Origin: Alviniconcha marisindica
Taxonomy: Eukaryota; Mollusca; Gastropoda; Provannidae
Assembly (NCBI GenBank): GCA_018857735.1
Contig: JABMCL010000598.1
Coordinates: forward strand, 727,501-791,500
Direction of reading: 5' to 3'
Length of the DNA: 64,000 bases
Positions 21,201 through 35,529 of the stretch are shown here, one piece after another; the first letter of the stretch is position 1, and each line of letters begins with the position of its first letter. Below the pieces are notes generated by a model. That model did no database searches. It had not been told where the DNA came from and worked only from the letters and a program-made list of their open reading frames with translations. The position numbers were made by a program, and so were the translations under genes.

Positions 21201-24200
21201 GTTATTAGAGAGGTGAGCAGATGCCGGTATGTTATTGTCTGTGTGAGTTTTTGTGGGGGGGGGGGGGTATTAGAGAGGTGAGCAGATGTCGGTATGTTAT
21301 TGTCTGTGATTTTCTGTGGGAGGGGTGGGGGGGGTATTAGAGAGGTGAGCAGATGTCGGTATGTTATTGTCTTGTGTTTTCGTGGTGGGGGGGGGGGGGG
21401 TATTAGAGAGGTGAGCAGATGCTGGTATGTTAGTGTCAGTGTGAGTTTCTGTGTGTGGGTGTGGGGGGGGGGGGCATTAGAGAGGTGAGCAGATGTGGTA
21501 TGTTAGTGTCGTGTGAGTGTGTGTCTGTGGATTGGGGGGGGGCAGAGAAGTAGTGAGCAGATGCTGGTATGTCAGTGTGGTGAGTGGAGGTCTGTGTGAA
21601 TTGGTCTCAGGGGGGCACTGAAGTAGGTTGCCAGATGATGATTGTCGTTTGCACCTGAGTGTGAGAGTCTAGTGTGAACCTTGGTCTACAGTGAAGTGGC
21701 TTTGACCATTAGACTCCATTGCCTCGTTCTGCACCTAGGGAGTCAGCGTAGCAACCTTTGTCTCATTAGTGTAGTGCCTGGTGGTTCAGTAGGACAGCAG
21801 CACACTTTAAGACATCAAATTACCACAGTAGTCAGTGACAGGGAGCAGCAGCACACTTTAAGACATCAAATTACCACAGTAGTCAGTGACAGGGAGCAGC
21901 AGCACACTTTAAGACATCAAATTACCACAGTAGTCAGTGACAGGGAGCAGCAGCACACTTTAAGACATCAAATTACCACAGTAGTCAGTGACAGGGAGCA
22001 GCAGCACACTTTAAGACATCAAATTACCACAGTAGTCAGTGACAGGGAGCAGCAGCACACTTTAAGACATCAAATTACCACAGTAGTCAGTGACAGGGAG
22101 CAGCAGCACACTTTAAGACATCAAATTACCACAGTAGTCAGTGACAGGGAGCAGCAGCACACTTTAAGACATCAAATTACCACAGTAGTCAGTGACAGGG
22201 AGCAGCAGCACACTTTAAGACATCAAATTACCACAGTAGTCAGTGACAGGGAGCAGCAGCACACTTTAAGACATCAAATTACCACAGTAGTCAGTGACAG
22301 GGAGCAGCAGCACACTTTAAGACATCAAATTACCACAGTAGTCAGTGACAGGGAGCAGCAGCACACTTTAAGACATCAAATTACCACAGTAGTCAGTGAC
22401 AGGGAGCAGCAGCACACTTTAAGACATCAAATTACCACAGTAGTCAGTGACAGGGAGCAGCAGCACACTTTAAGACATCAAATTACCACAGCAGTCAGTG
22501 ACAGGGAGCAGCAGCACACTTTAAGACATCAAATTACCACAGCAGTCAGTGACAGGGAGCAGCAGCACACTTTAAGACATCAAATTACCACAGCAGTCAG
22601 TGACAGGGAGCAGCAGCACACTTTAAGACATCAAATTACCACAGCAGTCAGTGACAGGGAGCAGCAGCACACTTTAAGACATCAAATTACCACAGCAGTC
22701 AGTGACAGGGAGCAGCAGCACACTTTAAGACATCAAATTACCACAGCAGTCAGTGACAGGGAGCAGCAGCACACTTTAAGACATCAAATTACCACAGCAG
22801 TCAGTGACAGGGAGCAGCAGCACACTTTAAGACATCAAATTACCACAGCAGTCAGTGACAGGGAGCAGCAGCACACTTTAAGACATCAAATTACCACAGC
22901 AGTCAGTGACAGGGAGCAGCAGCACACTTTAAGACATCAAATTACCACAGCAGTCAGTGACAGGGAGCAGCAGCACACTTTAAGACATCAAATTACCACA
23001 GCAGTCAGTGACAGGGAGCAGCAGCACACTTTAAGACATCAAATTACCACAGCAGTCAGTGACAGGGAGCAGCAGCACACTTTAAGACATCAAATTACCA
23101 CAGTAGTCAGTGACAGGGAGCAGCAGCACACTTTAAGACATCAAATTACCACAGTAGTCAGTGACAGGGAGCAGCAGCACACTTTAAGACATCAAATTAC
23201 CACAGTAGTCAGTGACAGGGAGCAGCAGCACACTTTAAGACATCAAATTACCACAGTAGTCAGTGACAGGGAGCAGCAGCACACTTTAAGACATCAAATT
23301 ACCACAGTAGTCAGTGACAGGGAGCAGCAGCACACTTTAAGACATCAAATTACCACAGTAGTCAGTGACAGGGAGCAGCAGCACACTTTAAGACATCAAA
23401 TTACCACAGTAGTCAGTGACAGGGAGCAGCAGCACACTTTAAGACATCAAATTACCACAGTAGTCAGTGACAGGGAGCAGCAGCACACTTTAAGACATCA
23501 AATTACCACAGTAGTCAGTGACAGGGAGCAGCAGCACACTTTAAGACATCAAATTACCACAGTAGTCAGTGACAGGGAGCAGCAGCACACTTTAAGACAT
23601 CAAATTACCACAGTAGTCAGTGACAGGGAGCAGCAGCACACTTTAAGACATCAAATTACCACAGTAGTCAGTGACAGGGAGCAGCAGCACACTTTAAGAC
23701 ATCAAATTACCACAGTAGTCAGTGACAGGGAGCAGCAGCACACTTTAAGACATCAAATTACCACAGTAGTCAGTGACAGGGAGCAGCAGCACACTTTAAG
23801 ACATCAAATTACCACAGTAGTCAGTGACAGGGAGCAGCAGCACACTTTAAGACATCAAATTACCACAGTAGTCAGTGACAGGGAGCAGCAGCACACTTTA
23901 AGACATCAAATTACCACAGTAGTCAATGACAGGGAGCAGCAGCACACTTTAAGACATCAAATTACCACAGTAGTCAGTGACAGGGAGCAGCAGCACACTT
24001 TAAGACATCAAATTACCACAGCAGATTCCATGAATTTCCAGAACAGACAGAAAACTACTGAAAACTGTTTACTATGTTGTTAGTTTGTTTTGGTGTCTTA
24101 CTCTTATAGTCTTAGTCAGCATCCATGCATGTAGTGATCAGGTAGTAAAAAGTTCAGGCAACCAAAAAATGGTGCCAGGCAAGTTGATTCTTCTTCTACT

Positions 24201-27200
24201 TGCCCTACAGGGAAGGTGGGAAATAAAGTTCATGTCAGTCCCTGCAGTACAATCAGTAATTTCTCACCTTCAGATTTGAAAGATCAGTGAAGTGTAATCA
24301 TGCACTCAGGCAAGCTAGGACAAAACCTGTGGCTTGCGGTAGCTGTCAGAAATTGTGTGCACCAACCTGAAATTACATCACAACTAAAAGAATTTGAGAG
24401 GTAATTAAACTGGTAAGTTAATTTTTGTGTTGTGACTTGTGTACCCGTAAGACGAAAGTTTGTCTGTGGCTCAGTCTTATGTGATATGGTTTGTTATACC
24501 AATAACGTAAAAGCTTGTATGTGGCTGAATTTCAGGAAGCTAGTGTTGTTTTTTTGGTGATAACTGAATGAAGACACAAACAACATTTTCTTTTGGGCAG
24601 GTTCTGCATGCAGCTTGTTGATAACTGAACAGACACAAACAACACTCCCTGTTGGGCAGGCTTTACATGCAGCTGAACAAAGACACAAACAACACTCCCT
24701 GTTGGGCAGGCTTTACATGCAGCTGAACAAAGACACAAACAACACTCCCTGTTGGGCAGGCTTTACATGCAGCTGAACAAAGACACAAACAACACTCCCT
24801 GTTGGGCAGGCTTTACATGCAGCTGAACAAAGACACAAACAACACTCCCTGTTGGGTGGGCTTTACATGCAGCTGAATAAAGACAAAAACAACACTCCCT
24901 GTTGGGCAGGCTTTACATGCAGCTGAACAAAGACATGAACAACACTCCCTGTTGGGCAGGCTTTACATGCAGCTGAACAAAGACAAACAACACTCCCTGT
25001 TGGGCAGGCTTTACATGCAGCTGAACAAAGACAAAAACAACACTCCCTGTTGGGCAGGCTTTACATGCAGCTGAACAAAGACATGAACAACACTCCCTGT
25101 TGGGCAGGCTTTACATGCAGCTGAACAAAGACACAAACAACACTCCCTGTTGGGCAGGCTTTACATGCAGCTTGTTGATAACTGAACAAAGACACAAACA
25201 GCACACCCTGTCGGGCAGGCTTTACATGCAGCTGAACAAAGACACAAACAATACTCTCTGTTGGGCAGGCTTTACATGCAGCACAAACTGCAGACACAAA
25301 CAATACTCTCTGTTGGGCAGGCTTTACATGCAGCTGAACAAAGACACAAACAATACTCTCTGTTGGGCAGGCTTTACATGCAGCTTGAAACTGCAAAAAC
25401 CAAACCCAACCCCGTCCGGGGAGGTTTCCATGCGCAAAAAACTCCCTGTTGGGCAGGCTTTACATGCAGCACAAACTGCAGACCTAACCCTAACCTGTCC
25501 GGCAGGTTCCATGCGCAGCTTCTTGATAACTGAACAAAACAAACATCACTCACTGTTGGGTCGGTTGTGTGTGCGGCTTGTTGATAACTGAACAAAACAA
25601 ACATCACTCACTGTTGGGTCGGTTGTGTGTGTGGCTTGTTGGTAACTGAACAAAACAAACAGCACTCTGTTGGGTCGGTTGTGTGTGTGGCTTGTTGGTA
25701 ACTGAACAAAACAAACCACACTCTCGGTCGGGTGGTTTGTGTGCGGCTTGGCGATAACTGAATAAAGGAACAGTAACATAAGCACTTTCTTTGGGGCAGG
25801 TTCTATGTGCAGCTGCCCACTGAGAAAGCTCATGAGTTTCATGATGACATGGCACCTGGGGTGGAGAAGAAGGAGCCGGTGGCCACCTATGAAGCAGAGG
25901 GCGCTGGTGGTGGAGCATGTGTGAACGATGGGGAGCCAGAGGGAGTTCGACTCCACCCCAAAGTGGTGCAGAAGATCCGCAACATTGTTGCCAGTGGTGA
26001 GACCCGGGTCTACGCAATCCGCAAACAACTGAGGTAAGCAATGGTTCATGCTCATTGTTCCTGTGAATAAAACTTTTCTCTCTGTGGACTGAGGTAAGAA
26101 AGTTCATGCTCATTGTTCCTGTGAGTGAATTTTTTCTATCTGTGGACTGGGGTAAGAAACAGTTCATGCTCATTGTTCCTGTGAGTGAAACTTTTCTATC
26201 TGTGGACTGGGGTAAGAAACAGTTCATGCTCATTGTTCCTGTGAGTGAAACTTTTCTATCTGTGGACTGGGGTAAGAAACAGTTAATGCTCATTGTTCCT
26301 GTGAGTGAACTTTTCTATCTGTGGACTGGGGTAAGAAACAGTTCATGCTCATTGTTCCTGTGAGTGAAACTTTTCTATCTGTGGACTGGGGTAAGAAACA
26401 GTTCATGCTCATTGTTCATGTGAGTGAACTTTACTATCTGTGGACTGGGGTAAGAAGGGGGGTGGGGGGACTATACACAGTCAAGTGAAGTAAGAAACAG
26501 TTCATGCTCATTGTTCCTGTGGGTGAAACTTTTCTATCTGTGGACTGGGGTAAGAAACAGTTCATGCTCATTGTTCATGTGAGTGAACTTTTCTATCTGT
26601 GGACTGGGGTAAGAAACGTTCATGCTCATTGTTCCTGTGAGGGGAATTTTTTTTTTGGACCGTATCTGTGTGCAAACAACAGGTAGAAGTGTCCTGTTAT
26701 TGTTCATGTTCATAGTTCCTGTGGGTGAAACCTAGGTAAGGTAAAAAGTGGTCCCTGTTCATTGTTGTTATGGACCAAGTTTCTCTGTGTGCAAACAACA
26801 GGTAAAAAGTGGTCCCTGTTCATTGTTATGGACCAAGTTTCTCTGTGTGCAAACAACAGGTAAAAGTGGTCCCTGTTCATTGTTATGGACCAAGTTTCTC
26901 TGTGTGCAAACAACAGGTAAAAAGTGATCCCTGTTCATTGTTATGGACCAAGTTTCTCTGTGTGCAAACAACAGGTAAAAAGTGGTCCCTGTTCATTGTT
27001 GTTATGGACCAAGTTTCTCTGTGTGCAAACAACAGGTAAAAAGTGGTCCCTGTTCATTGTTATGGACCAAAGTTTCTCTGTGTGCAAACAACAGGTAAGA
27101 AGTGGTCCCTGTTCATTGTTATGGACCAAGTTTCTCTGTGTGCAAACAACAGGTAAAAAGTGGTCCCTGTTCATTGTTGTTATGGACCAAGTTTCTCTGT

Positions 27201-30200
27201 GTGCAAACAACAGGTAAAAAGTGGATCATGCTCATTGTTGTTGTGGGCCAAACTTCTCTGTGCTCAAACATCTGAGGTAAGAAGTGGTTCCTGCAGCCTC
27301 CCTGTCCTCTGACTAGAATCTATCCTCCATCCTGCTGTCCTTGCTTATCACAAATGAGACAGGCTTTGCACTGAGCACAGCTGCCTGTTATTTCTGCTGT
27401 TGGTCCAAGGTTATTCCATAGTTGATAGAATGTAGACTGTCCCCCAACAGTTAGATATTGAGACTGTCTCCCAACAGTACATTCTCAAGACTGTCATCCA
27501 ACAGTACATTCTCAAGACTGTCATCCAACAGTACATTCTCAAGACTGTCATCCAAACAGTACATTCTCAAGACTGTCGGAGGTGATCCAACAGTACATTC
27601 TCAAGACTGTCATCCCAACAGTACATTCTCAAGACTGGGCATCCAACAGTACATTCTCAAGACTGTCATCCAACAGTACATTCTCAAGACTGTCACCCAT
27701 CAGTACATTCTCAAAACTGTCACCCAGCAGTACATTCTCAAGACTGTCACCCAACAGTACATTCTCAAGACTGTCGGAGGTGATTCCAGAGTTGATAGAA
27801 TGTAGACTGTCCCCCAACAGTTAGATATTGAGACTGTCCCCCAACAGTACATTCTCAAAACTGTCATCCAACAGTACATCTACTGTCATGTTTTAAAGCA
27901 CCAACAGTACATTCTCAAGACTGTCGGAGGTGATTCCAGAGTTGATAGAATGTAGACTGTCCCCCAACAGTTAGATATTGAGATTGTCGCCCAACAGTAC
28001 ATTCTCAAAACTGTCCCCCAACAGTACATTCTCAAGATTGTCATCCAGCAGTAAAATGTTGTAAAGCCGAGTGTTAGCTTCACAAAGTTTTGACTGTGTG
28101 TGCCTGTTGATGGTAAAAATATAATCATGAGTATCTGCAAGAGTATCTGTCAGGATGGCAAACAAACAAACATACAACCACAAGACGTACAACACTAGTA
28201 TGGATCAAACAAACGGATGTGAATGAGTTTCTTATTTGTATTCAAGTAGAAAAAGTCACATGATCCTTTGCATGAAACAGTTAGGGCTATCTGTCTGGTA
28301 ATAGCTCAGTGCTTAGAGCGGAATAGAGCAGGATAGCTCATTGGTTAGAGCGCCGGACTTGTGATTGAAAGGTCGCGGGTTCAGATCCCTGCAGGAGTGG
28401 CAGGAGAATTTTCTTCTCCAGGGTCGACTTTCTGTGCTGACTCTTATTTCGGTATCCGTTCCACCCCCGTGTTACCGCAGTAGCATGTAAAAGATTCCGG
28501 GCATTCTGCCAAAAGTGCAGGTGGCAGGTTACAGCTAACACGCATACACCTTACGTATGTGGCTTTGCATGAAGTGACATGGTGCATGGTTGTATGGTGT
28601 ACACAGAACTTGTGCCGAGATGGCAGCAGTTTCATGTGGTACCAGCCATGCCAGCGCTGTAAGTACACCACTTCGGTGGATATTCAAAAACACGCTATAA
28701 AAAGCTAGTCACTCATGTAGTAGCACATGCGAGTGCAGTGAGTCTGCTCAAGAGCGGAGAATAGCGCTATATAAAAGCACTCATCATCATAACTTGAGCT
28801 AGGTTGTTAACAAGTCGAGCCACGCTTCAGGATTTAATAACTCTTACCAGAAACTATTCCAGGTCCTGAGATCTTGGGATATTTTCTGAGTCTTGGGAGG
28901 TCCCCAAAATATTTAAAGTTCTGAGAGGGCAAAAAATAGTCTAAGTTCTGCCATCACAAAAAATAGTCTAAGTTCTGCCATCACAAAAAATAGTCTAAGT
29001 TCTGCCATCACAAAAAAAAATCTAAGTTCAGTGATCTTGAAAAATATTCTATGTTCCAGCAGGTCTGAAAAATGAACTGAGTTCTGAAACGCCAAGAAAT
29101 GTTCAGAGTTCCTCAAGGTAGAGATATATTCTAAGTTCTGAGACCCTGAAAAATAGTCTATGTCCTACCAGATCTTCCAAATTGCCAAAAAATCATCAGA
29201 GTTCTTTGAGACAGAAAAATACCCTGAGTTCTAGGATCTGGAAAAATCAGCTATGTTCCAGTAGGTATGAAAAATAAACTGAGTTCCAAAGGGCCAAGAA
29301 ATATTCAGAGATCCTTGGGGTAGAAAAATATTCTGAGTTCTGGGAGTGCTGTTTAACCACTGCCTGAAAACATTCTAAGTTTTGAAAGGTCTGAAAAATA
29401 AACAGTCTGAAGGTCCGAAAAATAAACTGGATTCTAGCAGCGCTATCTAACCCCTATCCAGAAATACTCTAAGTCCTGGCTGTTAAGAATTTCGGCAGAG
29501 TTCCACAAGGGGGGAGAGCTGTGTGCAGGTCAAATCCTTCTACCTTCGGAACCCAAATGACAGCAACTCTGTCAAACACTGAAATCGTGCTCCTTTTATG
29601 CATGTGGGGTGTGCCGCGTGGCCAGATATACGTCACTAGACAAAAGACTGAGGTGGGGAAGGGGGGGGGGAGAACAAGGCATCAGTCTTCAGTCCCACTT
29701 CCCAACCTTCAAAGTTGAATAACTCCACATCTGCTGATCATACACTGTCACTGACTTGGTCAAAGATTTTACTAAGGAATAGAGCCAGCAGTGCCCTGAG
29801 CTCCACTGAATTGTGCATCTTAATAGGCCTACTTTGAAATACTGGCCTGGTTATATTCTGTAGATACACTGCTGATATCAACAAGAAAATTAAAAACAAC
29901 TAATGGTCAAACATATTTCAGTTTTCTCTACAATAATGTGAAACAGAATGACTGCTAGATTGGATCCAGTTTTCTCTACAATGTCAAGACTGACCCAACA
30001 GGAAAATCTCAAGACTGTTACCTAACAGTAAAATTTCAAGACTCACCAAGCAATAAAATCTCAAGACTTTCACCCAACAGTAAATTCTCAAGATTGTCAC
30101 CCAACAGTAAATTCTCCAGATGGTCATCCAACAGTAAAATGTCAAGACTGAACCAACAGGAAAATCGGTCCCCTAACAGTAAAATGTCAAGACTGAACCA

Positions 30201-32989
30201 ACAGGAAAATCGGTCCCCTAACAGTAAAATGTCAAGACTGTCACATAACCATAAAATTTTGACACTCACCCAAAACTAAAATCCTAAGACTGTCACCCAA
30301 CAGTAAAATATCTGGTTGTTTCAGGGCGTATGTGTTGCGCGAGATGTTTGCTGGATCGGACACGGTGCCAGAGCGCCATGACCTGACCCTGTTTCCCACA
30401 GTGAATGACCTGAAGAACCATCTGCACCAGGCTTTGAAGGACATTGAGAATGGATCCCTTGGGGTCACTGCGTCCACTGTAAGCCTTGTTCTACTGCACC
30501 TTAAAGCTCTTTGGTGAATTAGTTTGCTTAATAAGGTGCTAAATAGATGGTTACCTGAATTTCTGCTTCTGATTAGTTTTCCAACCGCAAGCTGATGGCC
30601 TGTATATTAACTTATGAAAGTTTCAATTTATGACCATTGTTGATGATAAACAGCTAGTCACAGAAAGCTGAAGTGTCGTGGTGTAAGTCAATCTTGCCTT
30701 GATGCTGTTAACATGAATATTGTGCACTGTGCAGGTGAACATGGAAATCTTGCTTTGGCACTGTCAACACTGTTGTCACTCAAATACACTTCTTTCTCTT
30801 TTAAGGCCGCCCTCAAGACTTGCCTGTTCAATCGTCATTTCTAAACCTTTTCACAGACATGTCTAGCCCCCATGTTTGACATGGGTGCGTGTGTTGCTAG
30901 TGTTATTGTAAAGCACCCTGCACTCCCACCTCCTGTGGTAGATGGGTGCTATAGAAATCCCCTTATTATTATTAACATTATATGATGTACTGTGCAGGTG
31001 AATATGGAGGTCTTGCCTTGACACTGTTAACACGGATATGATGTACTGTGCAGGTGAACATGGAGGTCTTGCCTTGACACTGTTAACATGGATATGATGT
31101 ACTGTGCAGGTGAACATGGAGGTCTTGTTTTGACTCTGTTAACATGGATATGATGTACTGTGCAGGTGAACATGGAGGTCTTGTTTTGACTCTGTTAACA
31201 TGGATATGATGTACTGTGCAGGTGAATGTGGAGGTCTTGTTTTGACTCTGTTAACATGGATATGATGTACTGTGCAGGTGAACATGGAGATCTTGTTTTG
31301 ACTCTGTTAACATGGATATAACATATTGTGCAGGTGAACATAGAGATCTTGCCTTGACACTGTTAACATGGATATAACATACTGTGCAGGTGAACATGGA
31401 GATCTTGTTTTGAGATTGTTAATATGGATATGATGTACAGTGCAGGTGAACATGGAGGTCTTGTTTTGACACTGTTAACATGGATATGATGTACCATGCA
31501 GGTGAACATGGAGATCTTGCCTTGGCACCGTTAATGTGCATATGGCTTGGTGCTGTGAAAATGGATGTCGTGCCATTAACATAGACATGATGTCCTGTGA
31601 AGGTGGAGACCTTGCCTTGATGCTGTTGACATGGATATGATATACTGTGCAGGTGAACGTGGAGATCTTGCTTTGCCACTGTTCACAGAGATATGATGTA
31701 CTGTGCAGGTGAACGTGGAGATCTTGCTTTGCCACTGTTCACACAGATATGATGTACTGTGCAGGTGAACATGGAGATCTTGCTTTACCACTGTTCACAC
31801 AGATATGATGTACTGTGCAGGTGAATGTGGAGATCTTGCTTTGCCACTGTTCACACAGATATGATGTACTTTGCAGGTGAATGTGGAGATCTTGCTTTGC
31901 CACTGTTCACACAGATATGATGTACTGTGCAGGTGAACGTGGAGATCTTGCTTTGCCACTGTTCACACAGATATGATGTACTGTGCAGGTGAATGTGGAG
32001 ATCTTGCCGGAAGGAGGGGACAGTGTGGGAGACCTAGGGGAAGGGGAGGAAAGGCTGTCTGCCCTGTTGGACAGGGATATAACTTCCACACTGGCCATGC
32101 CGGAGACTGTCACAGTCACACTGACACAGAACCCTGATGCTGGTAAGCTGCGGGTGGGATTATTTTTAGGGGGACTCTTTGCAATTTGCCCGGTGACTGA
32201 TAGTGATGCTCTTGCTGCAGAGTGCTATTACAGACCTGTGTTGATGCCTACTTGTGTAGATTGGGTGAACCTGCATTGTATACCTTAACACAGGGAAGAT
32301 GGTGATGATGATTATAGATGTTTATGGTTAGTATAGAAGTTGATGGGTGATGTTTGATACTGCTGTAGACAGCTCATACTGATGTGGGTACTTCAACAAA
32401 AGTGAACTTATCTGAAAACAAAGACAGACAGCATCAGGTTATACAATGCATCTGTGCAACAGAAAATCATCACAACCCACTTCAGGAGTCAATGCTGCAA
32501 GTATGTCAGCTGACAGACAGCTGCCTGAGAGAAGGCAAGGTGTGAATAGATCAAGCGGAAGAATCAGTACTTCAAGTGTGTCAGCTTACAGCCTCCTAAA
32601 GATCAGTTAGGTGAGGTTTCAGTGTAAGGCAAGCTATCGTCATAATAATGAAATAGCTGTAAAATGCAAACCTCTAAAATAAAAAAGAATGCTTGGCACA
32701 CTGTACAGTAATCAGATTTAACAGCCATACTGAGGCACCTCAAGTGAAAAAGGACAACAGTAGTGATGGATCCAATAGCTCATGACTATTTACATCAAAG
32801 CAAAGAACAGGGAATCAAGCAGTCACAGCAGATTACTGGCTCACTGGGAAAGGCTCCAGCAGCAAAAGTATCAACCGTAACCACTGGCACACTGAGAAAG
32901 AGATTTTGGTCAACAACAATAACACAATAAACGCAAACACATGCACGCACACTCACATGCATGCACACAAACACAACACCACAGAATGC

Positions 32990-33047
<58 letters not shown>

Positions 33048-33174
33048 CACACACATTCACACATACATACACAGCATATCAGTCAACTGAAGTAATTTAA
33101 AAACAAGTTGGGGGGGATCAGGACTCATTAGTATTAGGGGTCAGTGGGACTCCTGGTACAACTTTAGAGCCCCC

Positions 33175-33214
<40 letters not shown>

Positions 33215-35489
33215 CACACACAATCACTGAATCAGTAAGATAACTTGAAGAGATGAGGTTTTAGAGATGCAAGATTATTTGGGACCTAGCTTTGTAAGAA
33301 TGTTTCATGCACACAGTGCAGCATCAGAAAACCCCAAGCAGGTGTGTGTGTACAGAAGGAAGACCCAGATGTACATTTTTAGTTGAGTCAAGTAGCCAGG
33401 AGCAGTGGAATTGAGGCAGTTGTAACAGAGAAGAGAACATTGTTAAACTTGTTTCAAACGTTTTATAGTTTACCTAAGAGATACTGAGGACAGTCAGACA
33501 GGAGAGAGTAGAGGAGCTAAGGCTTGGAGTAACAGAGGCAGTGCCTTGGATCCCAGAAGATAAAAAATGTTGCAGAGTTTGAGATGATACGTGTGGAAAC
33601 AAAATCAAGGATGTTGTATTGCCTGCAGCACAGATTTATAGAAAAGGGCAGTGGTCCATGATCTATGTTAAGTGGTCCATGGTCTATGTTAAGTGGTCCA
33701 TGGTCTGTGTTAAAAGATGGGAAATTGCCTTCGTCAATCAGACCAGCAGTGGAACTTTTTCAAAGACGGTGCAAAGGAAGGTTTGTAGAGACAGGGTGGA
33801 GTGCATGTATCCACGTTCTGAGGGTTTGTGTAGCATCTTGATCTCAATGACAATGGATTTCATGGAGCAGGTAGCAGCTATTTGTTCTTTGTATTTCAGA
33901 TGGTCACCACATCATATCTCGGATAGAGACCCACCTGTCCGATGGCACTACACAGGTCAGCACAACATTAACCCCGGAAACGGCACAGTTGCTGTCCAGA
34001 TTACACCCAGCCATTTTCCCTGCTGACAGTCTCATGCAGGTGAGTTGTATGAAGGGCTGGGGCTTCCTAGTGTTGTAACTGCACTAGATGAATGGATTGG
34101 GGGGGGGGGGGGGGCTTTCAGCAGTGTAACTGCACTAGATGAATGGATTTGGGGGGGGCTTTCAGCATGTAACTGACTAATGAATGGATTGGGGGGGGGG
34201 TGGGGGGGCTTTCAGCAGTGTAACTGCACTAGATGAATGGATTGGGGGGGGGGGGCTTTTCAGCAGTGTAACTGCACTAGATGAATGGATTGGGGGCTTC
34301 CTAGTGTTGTAACTGCACTAGATGAATGGATTGGTGGGGGGGGGGTGGGGGGGGTCTTTCAGCAGTGTAACTGCACTAGATGAATGGATTGGGGGGGGGG
34401 GGGGGGCTTTCAGCAGTGTAACTGCATGAGAATGGGGGAGGGGGGGGAGGGCTTCCTCAGTCCTGCAAGATGATGATTGGGGGGGGAGGCTTTCAGTATC
34501 TGCACTAGATGAATGGATTGGGGGGGGGGGGGCGGGGCAAACTCAGTGTACAGTCTGAAAATGATTTGGTGGGGGGATCTTGTAACTGCTTCACTAGTAG
34601 AAAATGGATGGGGGGGGGATCCTTTCAGCATGTAACTGCACTAATGGATTGGGGGGGGGGGGTCTTTCATGCATGTATGATAAGAAGGATGGGGGGGGGG
34701 GATTTCACGTTGGATTGGGGTTCAGCATGAACTGCACTATAATGGATTGGGGGGGAATTACTCAAGTAATGATGGGGTGTGGTGTGTGGGGGGTGAATCT
34801 TTCAGCATGTTAACTGCACTAATGAAATGGAGTGGGGGGGGGTCGGGTGCACTGCATGTGTATTCAGACGTAATCTAGTGATGTAACTGCATACGATAAT
34901 GGATTGGGGGGGGGGGGGGGGAATCTTCAGCAGATGTAACTGCACTATGAATGGATTGGGGGGGGTGGAGGGGGAATCTTTCAACACTGTAACTGAACAA
35001 ATGGGGGAGGGGGAGGGAGCTATCCTCAGTCCTGGCAAATGTCTTGTTAGGACATTTCCATTTCTATTTCAACAACCTGACTTCCAGTCACACAAACCAC
35101 ATCTACCAGTCTCTCGACAACAACCACTTTTCTCAGTTCATCTTGGAACCTACTTACAGCAAGTAACAAGACAGATATGGACAGATTTGTTTCAATCACA
35201 TGTTTGCCTAAAAATTTGGTTGTTGTATACATGTATGTCCATGAAAGAAATTTATTTCTGATGTTTCTGCACATTTGTTAGATCTCTGTGAAACTGCATT
35301 GATTAATTGCTTATTCGGACTTATAATATCTGTTTGTGGTATAATCGTGCTTATTTGTGTTTGTAGCATAGCACAGACTGGCTGTTAGATAGGTCCAAAT
35401 GGACCTAACGCTTCTATCCTTTAATATTAAAGTTATTGAGTTCGAGTTTGTCTCTCTCTTTCTCTCTCTCTTGCGCGCATGCACACACC

Positions 35490-35529
<40 letters not shown>

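Noticed and set aside
21681..24083. 800-codon open frame
   Set aside because: It is a 51-bp unit read 43 times with a TTG start and no conserved flanks. Open only because 51 is divisible by three.
24590..27290. CRISPR-like regular repeats
   Set aside because: The repeats are directly tandem with no unique spacers, in an animal intron.
34080..35040. Exon-11 donor amplified like the others
   Set aside because: The unit does not contain CAGGTGAGT or exon-11 bases; it begins about 40 bases into the intron.
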